Shown one piece after another: positions 46,051-53,533 of a stretch of DNA of 64,000 nucleotides (position 1 is its first letter; every line of letters starts with the position of its first letter). This DNA comes from Caldilineaceae bacterium SB0661_bin_34 (GTDB lineage Bacteria > Chloroflexota > Anaerolineae > Caldilineales > Caldilineaceae), in NCBI GenBank assembly GCA_009841145.1, contig VXMJ01000063.1, forward strand, positions 1-64,000. Direction: 5' to 3'. The notes beneath the pieces were generated by a model. The model was not told the origin of the DNA. It did not search any database and saw nothing but the letters and a program-made list of their open reading frames with translations. A program made the position numbers and the translations under genes.

Positions 46051-48447
46051 TCACCCGTCCCGCTCTTCCTTGGCCGGCCCCAGCCGGTAACCTGCTCTGG
46101 GCTCGTTGAAGATGTACTTGGGATTGGCGGCACTCTCCCCCAGCTTCTGGCGCAGTCGCTTCACGTAGGCTCGCACCACGCTGAAATCGGCGGCCTCCCG
46201 CACCGACCAGACACGGCTCATCAAGTGCTCTCGGTTCAGCACCTGCCCTGCGTTCACTGCAAGCTCGCAGAGCAAACGATACTCCGTTGCGGTCAACTCC
46301 ACCACCCGGTCGCCCACCGTCACCCGGTGCCGGACGTAGTCGATGACCAGTTCCCCCAACCGGAAGGATTCCTGGTACAACTCCCTTTCCGGCGCCTCCC
46401 GGCGCCGCAGCGCAGCCCCCACCCGGGCCACCAACTCGGTGGGCGAGAAGGGCTTGGCGATGTAGTCGTCGGCTCCCGCCTCGAAGGCCAACGCAGGATC
46501 CTGCCCCTGCTCCGACAGCACCATCACCGGTGCATCGGTTACCTTCAACACGCGCTGCATCAGTTCCAACCCGTCGGTCCCGGACAGCGTCGAGGCCAGC
46601 AGCACCAGGTGGGGCCGCTCCACCTTAATGAGCCGCTCCATCTCCTCAGGGTCCCAGGTGACGATCAGGGTGTAGCCCGTTTCTGTCAGCGTATTGCGTA
46701 TGTGCCACAGCATCTGGGGGTCGTCGTCCACCACCAACACGCGTCCCTGCCCACGGACTGCTCGCCGCGCGCCGGCAGAAGACCGGCGCGACGCGGTCTC
46801 CTCGGCCACCGGCAGGGTGAAGAGAAACCGGGCCCCCAGGCCGGGCCCGTCGCTCTCGGCCCAGATGCGGCCTCCGTGGGCCTCCACGATACCCCGGCAC
46901 ACCGCCAGGCCCAAGGCGTCTCTTCCGGTCCCGTTCCGGTCGTCCCCCGCCTGCCGCCGGGAGGACCTGCGAAACAGCAGGGGCAAGGGCTGGAACGGTA
47001 TGCCCCGGCCCTGGTCGGTTATGCACACCGCCACGTGCGGATCCTCCTGGCGGGCGTTCACCGTGACCACGGATCCCTCCGCGGAGTAGTCGGAGGCGTT
47101 GGCCAGGAGGTGTTCCAGCACTTGGAGCACCCGCTGCCGGTCTGCCATTACCCGGGGTAGCTCCAAGGGCAGGTCCACCTCCACCGGATTGTCGGCCCTG
47201 CCCCCCAGAAACGATACCTTGGCCTGGCTCACCAGGGATGCCAGGTCCGTGGGTTCGGGGGTCAGGAACAGCATTCCCGCCTCGATGCGGGCTGCCTCCA
47301 GCAGATCCCAGATCAGGCCCCGCATCCGGTCAGCCTGCCACTCGATGATGCCGAAGAACTGGCGGGCTTTGGTTAGGTCCAGTCGAGCCAGGTCCTCCAG
47401 CACGGCGGCGGCGGAACCCTTGATGGAGGTCAGGGGCGTCAACAGTTCCTGGCTCACCGTGTCCAGGAACTCAGCTCGCTGTCGGCCCAACTCCTTCATG
47501 GGTGCCAAATCTTGCAGGGTGACCACCAGCGATGCCACACCGCCTTCCTCGGAGAGGATGGGCGTGGCGTTGATGAGGACGTTGACCCGGCGTCCGTCGG
47601 GGACCCTGAGGACGATCTCCTCGGCTCGTATCGTTTCTCCGGAGTTCAGCATCCGGATCAGCGGGTACGTCTTCAGGGAGATCTCCCGCCCGTCAGCCCG
47701 CTGGAAGGTCAACACCTCCAGCAACTGCTCCAGACTTTGGTCCGGGTCGCGCAGCCCGCCCACGATCCGCTGGGCCTCCCGGTTGCATGACAACAGTGTT
47801 CCCGTTCCGGTGTCGAAAATCGCCACGCCCACCAACGGGGTGTTGACCAGCGTCTCTAGGTCGGTCCGGGCCTGCTGCATCTCCCGGTATTGGCGGGAAT
47901 TGGCGACGGCCAAGGCCGCCTGGGAGGTGAAGAGCACCAGCACCCCCTCGTCCTCCGAGGTGAACGCAGCCTCCCCCTCCTTGCCTGCCAGGTAGAGGCT
48001 TCCCACCCGGTGTCCCAAGTGCCGGATGGGGGCTCCCAGGAAGGCTGCCATCGGCCCCAGGGGTGGACCGATAGCGGGCAGACCCACGGCCCGCGCGTAG
48101 GCGGAGAAGTCCGTAACCCGCAACGGTTCCGGCAGACCGCCCATGTGCTCGAAGAACTCCAACCCGCCGGGCAGGGCCACCACCAACTGGTGCTCCTCCG
48201 GGGTCAGGCCGGAGGTGATGATGTGCTGCAACTGCCCGCTGTCGTCCAGGATGATGATGCCGCCGTGACGAGCTCCGGTCAGGGAACAAACTTCGTCCAC
48301 CACGCTCTGCAGCATGGTGTCCAAGTCCAGGGTCTCGGTGATGCGGATGTTGTTCTGGCTCATGCGGGCGAGGCGATTGCCGGCATGAGCTGGACTTTCG
48401 GGTTCCAGCTTCGCTGCTTGGTTCAGGGCACCCTCCGCCCGTAGCAC
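46051..48447 (-). CDS. GAF-PAS-kinase-receiver-wHTH fusion lacking both phospho-acceptors
   Basis: The 798-residue protein combines a whole two-component chain. It has a GAF domain (residues 40-185), PAS (200-315), HisKA (about 330-395), HATPase (430-545, with TDQGRGIP and LGLAVCRGIVEAHGGRIWAE), a receiver (570-680) and an OmpR-type winged helix (700-790; LTATEYRLLCELAVNAGQVL, ending FNEPRAGYRLGPA). The H-box is VSQELLTPLTSIKG, with Gln where the phosphorylated His belongs. The receiver reads HLVLLASTLSGTDG, with Ala in place of the phospho-Asp, although VVDDDP and the Lys in AKPFS are kept. Signalling by phosphotransfer therefore seems impossible; ligand-controlled DNA binding is the simplest alternative. 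The GTG at 48447 is the tracked start; MSQNNIRI at 48363 is another option. Confidence 0.82.
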   Translation of the reverse strand: MLRAEGALNQAAKLEPESPAHAGNRLARMSQNNIRITETLDLDTMLQSVVDEVCSLTGARHGGIIILDDSGQLQHIITSGLTPEEHQLVVALPGGLEFFEHMGGLPEPLRVTDFSAYARAVGLPAIGPPLGPMAAFLGAPIRHLGHRVGSLYLAGKEGEAAFTSEDEGVLVLFTSQAALAVANSRQYREMQQARTDLETLVNTPLVGVAIFDTGTGTLLSCNREAQRIVGGLRDPDQSLEQLLEVLTFQRADGREISLKTYPLIRMLNSGETIRAEEIVLRVPDGRRVNVLINATPILSEEGGVASLVVTLQDLAPMKELGRQRAEFLDTVSQELLTPLTSIKGSAAAVLEDLARLDLTKARQFFGIIEWQADRMRGLIWDLLEAARIEAGMLFLTPEPTDLASLVSQAKVSFLGGRADNPVEVDLPLELPRVMADRQRVLQVLEHLLANASDYSAEGSVVTVNARQEDPHVAVCITDQGRGIPFQPLPLLFRRSSRRQAGDDRNGTGRDALGLAVCRGIVEAHGGRIWAESDGPGLGARFLFTLPVAEETASRRSSAGARRAVRGQGRVLVVDDDPQMLWHIRNTLTETGYTLIVTWDPEEMERLIKVERPHLVLLASTLSGTDGLELMQRVLKVTDAPVMVLSEQGQDPALAFEAGADDYIAKPFSPTELVARVGAALRRREAPERELYQESFRLGELVIDYVRHRVTVGDRVVELTATEYRLLCELAVNAGQVLNREHLMSRVWSVREAADFSVVRAYVKRLRQKLGESAANPKYIFNEPRAGYRLGPAKEERDG

Positions 48448-48470
48448 TGACTCCGGGAGTCAGTATAGCA
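48447..48470 (-). promoter_or_regulatory. Extended -10 with overlapping dyad at kinase-fusion start
   Basis: On the minus strand TGC plus TATACT (48470-48462) is followed by the dyad CTGACTCC-C-GGAGTCAG (48463-48447), which reaches the GTG start. The leader would be only a few bases, so the mRNA may be nearly leaderless. The dyad could be an autoregulatory operator. Confidence 0.5.
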
Positions 48471-48717
48471 CGGTAAATTGCCCCAGCGGGCTGCAAGCAA
48501 CCTATATTATCACTAAAATAATTACTCTTTTTTCACCTATAATTCACATATATTTGTATTGCAGTGCTTGTTGGTCTCTATTCGTAATTTTCCTCCTAAA
48601 TTCCATCAAAAGTGTTCCCTCGTAGCTGCCTGCGAAGGACAGTGTCCGAGTGAGCGTGTCACAGCATTAGGAACGCCGTGAAAACCGATCCGGATCGATC
48701 AAGCCCTTCCGATTCGC
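48471..48717. other. AT-rich upstream region
   Basis: This is the most AT-rich stretch of the window, including TATATTATCACTAAAATAAT. It lies between the kinase-fusion gene and the broken secreted-protein gene, so it probably held divergent promoters. Confidence 0.5.
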
Positions 48718-49150
48718 ATGTTAAGACGGACGATCCTCCTTCCGTTCCTGCTGACGCAGGTCGGCCTCATTCTCTCCGGCGACGGCGCGTGGGACTCGCA
48801 CACCCTGTCCGCTGTGCGCTTGCCTCCCGAACAGGGTGCGTGTGGAACGGGCCGGCAAAGACGACGAACTACAGATAATATGGGACACTCCCAATCCAGC
48901 GGCCTGGGGACTGAACGGCTACACGGCAACGATCACGGTCATCGTGGTTGCGAGGGAATGCGATCACCTCCTTGACCGCAGAGTTCCATGTCTTCTCCCA
49001 CATCTGCACTGTCAATTTCAACGACGAAGTCAGTTGCTAGGAAGCAACTTCACAGGTCTACGGAGGTCCTGTCACCACGATACCTGTGGGACTGAAGGAA
49101 TCCAATGTAACCATGGGCCTATACCACCTATGTGCACCGAAGCTGTGGGA
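48718..49150 (+). pseudogene. Broken secreted protein related to the one at 31784
   Basis: Frame 1 gives a signal peptide, MLRRTILLPFLLTQVGLILS. Near 48838 the reading shifts to a second frame with DDELQIIWDTPNPAAWGLNG followed by YTATITVIV. This closely resembles EVNVSWATTDPETWGLGPNK in the intact gene at 31784. Near 48975 it shifts again to HVFSHICTVNFNDEVS. At least two frameshifts and a stop break it. The AT-rich region upstream resembles that of the intact relatives. Confidence 0.6.
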
Positions 49151-49229
49151 CTCGAAACCGGTTTGCCGGGGCAAGTCGGCGGACCCAATCCCAATTCCCC
49201 GCCGTGGTCAAGTTGAGCCGTATTTCCTG

Positions 49230-49249
49230 CCCGGGACCGCAGTCCCGGG
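49230..49249. repeat. 8-bp perfect hairpin before motif copy 8
   Basis: CCCGGGAC, loop CGCA, GTCCCGGG, directly adjoining the dispersed motif at 49250. Confidence 0.6.
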
Positions 49250-49281
49250 GGACTGTTTGGGTTTCGTTGATGCGGGTTTGA
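49250..49281 (+). repeat. Dispersed motif, copy 8
   Basis: GGACTGTTTGGGTTTCGTTG continues ATGCGGGTTTGA. Confidence 0.6.
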
Positions 49282-49754
49282 GCTCGAGACCTCGGCTCCG
49301 CGCGCGAAGAAAGTCCCATCTGCTCGGCTTAGGCCTTGGTGACCGCGGTCCCCAAGGGGCTACTCGTCCAGGATGGCCAGCTCGACTACCACGGCCGGCG
49401 CTCTCTCCCTCCGTGCTCCCAAAGCGGTTGCCAAGGACCCGCAGGAACGGGATCACATCCCCGGTGTCAGCTGTTGTCCCTATGTGAACGATCATCCCCC
49501 GCGATGGCACACAACGCGTGAAGCAAGCCCCCAGCTGTTTGGAATCCAGCCGCGCGAAGACGCGCCCGAAGGTGTCTTGCAAGGGGGCCATGGTGCAGGT
49601 CCAGGAAGATCTCCGTCCGAACCTGCTTCTGGCGATCACACAGTTCCCCCTCGATCCCGCGGCCGGTGCCACAGATCACGGCTGGGCTCGCAATCAGGAG
49701 GATGCTTTCCAGCGAATGACACCAAGCCCGGAACCGACGGGGAACGTCCACCCC

Positions 49755-49786
49755 GACACTGTTTCATTCTCGTTGATGCTGCTCCG
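49755..49786 (+). repeat. Dispersed motif, copy 9
   Basis: GACACTGTTTCATTCTCGTT continues GATGCTGCTCCG. CGGGG and CCCCG just before it could form a short hairpin. Confidence 0.6.
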
Positions 49787-50087
49787 AAGCCCGGTGAGGA
49801 GAAAGGCCCCGCGTTATCGGGTTTCCCCCAAAAGAACCAACAAGGGACCTTTGCCGTGGACTTCATCCCGGCTCCCGGGTCCGGTGCGGCGTGCGATTGG
49901 TCGTTGCCGGTGAGAATGCCCGGGACCGGCGGTTGGATTGGCCGAAATCATCACTAATTCAATCACCCGAAGTTTACTCTATACTCACTGATAGTTTTGC
50001 TGGCATGACCACTGAACGCCGCCCAATTGGCCTCCGTATCCAGCCCGGAGACGCTTCTTGGCCAAGAGTGTGTAAGGAGATTTTGGC
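49787..50087. other. Gene-free stretch
   Basis: Nothing recognised. A short AT-rich patch near 49960-49995 could hold a promoter for the decayed tnpB that follows. Confidence 0.4.
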
Positions 50088-50688
50088 ATGTCGACACAGA
50101 CCCGCGTCCTGGACGTGTGCGCCTCCCCCCTCCCCGAATTTTCGGGAAGGCAGGACCATGAGCCGGTGCCTGCGCTGGAGACTGCTATGCCTGCTGGTGT
50201 CGCTCGTGCTCGGTCTGGAGACCGCGGGGTGCGGGCCGACGAGCATCGCTTTGAGACGGACTGCATCCTCTGTCCGGCGCCTCAGGATCTGTGGGCGGCC
50301 CGACACCGCCGCAAGGACACCCGCCGCCAGCTGGGCGGCTGGACGAAGGGCGTGATTTCCGACACACTCAAGGCCATGTCCCTGCACAAAGGTTCTGCGC
50401 GGAGGTTGTCAATCCAGCCTGCACATCGCAAATCGCCCCGCGGACGGGCCTGCTTCAGGGCACGCGCCGGGGTAATCGGTTTTTGCTGTGTCGACGGAGT
50501 TGTGGGAGGCGCATGTCAACGCCGTCTGCAACATCCGGGACCGGTTGGACGACCCTGAGATTGAGTTGTACACGCCATGCCGTGAGGCCAAGACCTTGCT
50601 CTTGAAACGAACCAGGCCGCTGGTGGAGCCTGCTCCACCCGGACTCGAGCTGCAAGGTCACACACCCCTATCAAACGAGATCCAATGA
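50088..50688 (+). pseudogene. Collapsed TnpB with internal deletion and frameshifts
   Basis: The ATG at 50088 begins MSTQTRVLDVCASPLPEF, an N-terminus of IS1341-type TnpB. After a large gap the frame has RRQLGGWTKGVISDTLKAMS, the next frame VVNPACTSQIAPRTGLLQGT, and the last STELWEAHVNAVCNIRDRLD with DPEIELYTPCREAK. These are consecutive C-terminal TnpB pieces (NPAYTSQID region, DxNAxxNI with Val for Ala). About half of the gene is lost. AAGGAGATTTTGGC upstream is a former ribosome site. Confidence 0.65.
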
Positions 50689-50858
50689 CTCGCACTGGTG
50701 CTGAAGTATGCCAGTTAAAGAAACAGGAAGTTTGCCAATTGATGTAACAGTTTGCAGTCGCCTGCGTCTTATATGGAAGGGGTATTGAGTCGTCCGCGGT
50801 CGATTCACCGCCTTTGTCAGCTTCCCATACGTCACACTCCTACTTTGAGGCTGCAGTA
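50689..50858. other. Upstream region of spoVS
   Basis: AT-rich parts including TTATATG near 50770 may be promoter. No gene is seen. Confidence 0.4.
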
Positions 50859-51227
50859 ATGACCGAACTCATCAAGGTCTCCAAGACCTCCCGTCCGACG
50901 GCCGTGGCCGGAGCCATTGCCGGCGTGATGCGCAAGGGCGGGTATGCCGAAATCCAGGCCATCGGGGCCGGGGCCGTAAACCAGTCCGTCAAGGCCCTGG
51001 CCACGGCGCGCAACTACCTGAAGGAGGATGGCATCGATCTCGCGGCCGTACCCAGCTTCACGGAAGTCGAGATCGACGGTTCCATAAAGACGGCCGTACA
51101 CATGGCCATCTACAAGCAGTCCGACGTGCTGGACTCGGAACTGGACGAGGAGGATGAGGAAGAGGACATGGTCCATCCCGTGGTGAACAACGGGATCCAC
51201 AACGGCGAAACCCATCTGGCCCTTTAG
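50859..51227 (+). CDS. spoVS: SpoVS-family protein with acidic tail
   Basis: The ATG at 50859 has TGAGG nine bases upstream. The first 86 residues are SpoVS throughout: IKVSKTSRPTAVAGAIAGVM, IQAIGAGAVNQSVKALATAR and VEIDGSIKTAVHMAIYK. SpoVS has an Alba-like nucleic-acid-binding fold and affects sporulation and division in Bacillus, but is also widespread in non-sporulating phyla. The 36-residue tail (SELDEEDEEEDMVHPV, then NNGIHNGETHLAL) is beyond the family length and very acidic. The gene is alone and well conserved, in contrast to the decayed DNA at its left. Confidence 0.9.
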   Translation: MTELIKVSKTSRPTAVAGAIAGVMRKGGYAEIQAIGAGAVNQSVKALATARNYLKEDGIDLAAVPSFTEVEIDGSIKTAVHMAIYKQSDVLDSELDEEDEEEDMVHPVVNNGIHNGETHLAL

Positions 51228-51390
51228 CGCGTCCAACCGGCCGTGTGCGGAACCTCCACCGGCTGCAGTTAGGATTCGGGTGCTTGCAGGCAGCACTTGA
51301 CGCAATCCCGCCAGCCTGGCCCCTGCAAACCGGGCCGGGCTTGGCCGCACGGGTGCCTCCCCATGAAGCCGTCCTCCGGCCCGTTCCGCC

Positions 51391-53331
51391 GTGTCCCTGC
51401 CCAAACACCAAGCCGCCCGACCAGGAAACGGTGGCAAACTCGTCGCTGCCGTGTTGGCAGCGGTTCTGGTCCTGTCTGGCCTCTCGACGGCCGAAGCCCA
51501 ATCCGGGATTGAGACGCAGACGGCCTACCGGCAGTCTCCGTTCCTGCCCGCACCGCCGCACCTGGAGACCGTCCAGGACCGGCTGCCGCCGGACCCCGTG
51601 GTCCTGGATCCGGCATCCCTGTTCCCAGCCCCGGCCAACGAAGGAATGAGACCGGGAGAGTTCGGCGGGAACCTGGTGCTCGTGCGCGATCCGTACGCGC
51701 GGGTCGATGTCCCGGCACTGGCATTGCGCGAGAACCTCCTGAGCGCGCCGGCATGGGATCCTGCCGACCCGCGTCCCAACATCCTCACCCGATGGCATGT
51801 CCATCCGGACCGCCGGCACTTCCGCCTCGAACTCCGGACCGGCCTGCGCTGGTCCGATGGCGTACCCGTCACCACGCGCGACGTTGCCTTCGCGTTCAAC
51901 GATCTCTGGCTCGACCCGGAGATGAACTTCCTGGGCATGCCGGACGTGATCCGCGCCGGTGGAGACGGCAACGGCACGCCAGTGTCACTGCGCATCCAGG
52001 ACGACGTGGTCTTCTATCTGGAGTTCGATGAACCCTACGGCGGTTTCGTACGCGCCTTGACCGAGTTGCACCCGGCGGGTTACACGGACTTCCTCAAACC
52101 GGCTCACCACCTGGCCAACTTCCATCCCGATTACGCCGCCGCCGCCGATCTGCGCTCCCGCATGCAAACCTCCGGCACCAAGTACGCGTGGGAGCTGCTG
52201 CAGGCTGCGGACTGTCAGCCCCCTGAATTGGGACAGGACGCCTGCACCAGCTTTCCAGGGCTGCAGCCCTGGATCCAAACCGAAGTGGAACCGGACGGCA
52301 CCGTCCGCCTGGAACGCAATCCCTGGTACTTCAAGGTGGATCCGGCCGGCCGGCAGCTGCCCTACATTGACACACTGGCAGTGCTGCCACCCGCGGACCC
52401 GCAGTCCCCATCTTCGACCGCGGCCCTTGGGGCCGATCTGGCCACGCCCGCGGACGGCTGGCACAGGCGAACCGACTATCTCGCACTGGGCGAGCTCGGC
52501 CGACACGGCATTCGCATCCTGGAGAGTGCGCAGGATCCGGTCGCACTGCACCTGAACCACACGGGCAAGGGCGAACGTTGGCAGGCCCTGGTCGCCATAC
52601 CCGACTTCGGGCGAGCCCTGCCCCTGGCCATCAACCGGCCGGGACTGGCTGCGGCCCTATCCCTGCCCGATGCCGGCACCGTCCATGATTCCGAGGCGGC
52701 CAACCGCCTGCTGGACGGGATGGGGCTGACCGAACGCACAGAACAGGGCATGCGCATGGGACCCAGCCGTCAAACCGCGGCCCTGACGCTGGCCTACGCG
52801 GCCGAGGAGTCGGGTTTGCACCGGATTGCGGAGCGGATCGTGGGCGATCTGGCTGCCGTGGGCTTGGACGTGTCGGCCGAACCACTGCCTTCCCGCCTGT
52901 TGACCATCCGGATGCACAGCAATCAGCTGCAGATGTCCCTGGGCCCCTCCGGCGGACCAGGCTGGGCCACCGGTACAGCTCAGGACCACCTGCCCAACGG
53001 CGCCACCGGGCGCCAGTGGCAGCTCTGGCACGACAGCGATGGCAGTCTGGGAACCGAACCGCCCATTCCCATTCTGGAGTTGTACGAACTGGCTTCCGTC
53101 CTGGCCTCGGTCCTGCCATCGGATCAGGCTGCGCGCCAGGCACGGGCGCGGTTGGGCCCCATCAACGAAGAACAATTCCTGATCCTGCCGCTGACACCGG
53201 AGGCCGGTCAGCTGGTGGTGTTCGCGACCGGGTTGGGAAACCTTGCCCGAGGGGGACCGGTCAAGGCGGCCGTCGCCGCCGCTGAACTCTTCCATTGGAC
53301 CGCGCCCGACAACACGGCGACAAGCCGGTGA
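51391..53331 (+). CDS. Family-5 extracellular solute-binding protein (orphan)
   Basis: The tracked GTG start gives 646 residues with a signal peptide (KLVAAVLAAVLVLSGLSTAE, cleavage after AEAQ). The body is the dipeptide/oligopeptide-binding (SBP_bac_5) fold: WHVHPDRRHFRLELRTGLRW, SDGVPVTTRDVAFAFNDLWL, NPWYFKVDPAGRQLPYIDTL and a later IAERIVGDLAAVGLDVSAEP. It would capture peptides or similar solutes outside the membrane for an ABC importer. No permease or ATPase gene adjoins. No lipobox is visible, so it may be tethered otherwise or released. Confidence 0.8.
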   Translation: MSLPKHQAARPGNGGKLVAAVLAAVLVLSGLSTAEAQSGIETQTAYRQSPFLPAPPHLETVQDRLPPDPVVLDPASLFPAPANEGMRPGEFGGNLVLVRDPYARVDVPALALRENLLSAPAWDPADPRPNILTRWHVHPDRRHFRLELRTGLRWSDGVPVTTRDVAFAFNDLWLDPEMNFLGMPDVIRAGGDGNGTPVSLRIQDDVVFYLEFDEPYGGFVRALTELHPAGYTDFLKPAHHLANFHPDYAAAADLRSRMQTSGTKYAWELLQAADCQPPELGQDACTSFPGLQPWIQTEVEPDGTVRLERNPWYFKVDPAGRQLPYIDTLAVLPPADPQSPSSTAALGADLATPADGWHRRTDYLALGELGRHGIRILESAQDPVALHLNHTGKGERWQALVAIPDFGRALPLAINRPGLAAALSLPDAGTVHDSEAANRLLDGMGLTERTEQGMRMGPSRQTAALTLAYAAEESGLHRIAERIVGDLAAVGLDVSAEPLPSRLLTIRMHSNQLQMSLGPSGGPGWATGTAQDHLPNGATGRQWQLWHDSDGSLGTEPPIPILELYELASVLASVLPSDQAARQARARLGPINEEQFLILPLTPEAGQLVVFATGLGNLARGGPVKAAVAAAELFHWTAPDNTATSR

Positions 53332-53353
53332 GTCCTCCTGCCGGGAACCCGGT

Positions 53354-53456
53354 CGCACTGCTCCGGTCCCCAGGCGTAATCCCGCTGAAATACCGGAATC
53401 ACAAATTGCTTGGGGCCATTGATTATCTGAGCGAAACCGTGTTTGACGGCCTGCAT
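53354..53456 (-). pseudogene. N-terminal fragment of GmrSD/DUF262 restriction protein
   Basis: The frame from 53456 reads MQAVKHGFAQIINGPKQFVI followed by PVFQRDYAWGPEQC. This matches the start of DUF262/GmrSD proteins (GPKQFVIPxYQRxYxW), which cut modified phage DNA. It ends after about 34 residues, before the DGQQR catalytic motif. The downstream frame runs antisense into the solute-binding gene. It is a leftover of a lost defence gene. Confidence 0.6.
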
Positions 53457-53533
53457 GAATGCATTCCTCATGAATGTTCAGATACCGAGATGAGTTTCCG
53501 TCAGACCGACCCCTGTCCCGGACGGACCGCGTT

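Larger units (their letters stand above)
49208..49750 (-). pseudogene. ISAs1-like transposase remnant
   Basis: In one minus-strand frame IASPAVICGTGRGIEGELCD and TEIFLDLHHG appear. In the next frame DTFGRVFARLDSKQLGACFT follows. These correspond to the consecutive ISAs1/H-repeat transposase blocks AVIxGAxxWxxIE, FLxLPHGIPSHDTFGRVF and LDPxxFxxCF. A frameshift separates them and the DDE core is not recognisable beyond GDVIPFLRVLGNRF. Motif copies 8 and 9 lie at both sides of it (49250 and 49755). Confidence 0.6.

Noticed and set aside
49891-50355. Lipoprotein-like ORF with LRWRLLCLLVSLVLGLETAG followed by C
   Set aside because: The signal-like stretch lies within the collapsed tnpB and the rest is an off-frame shadow of it.
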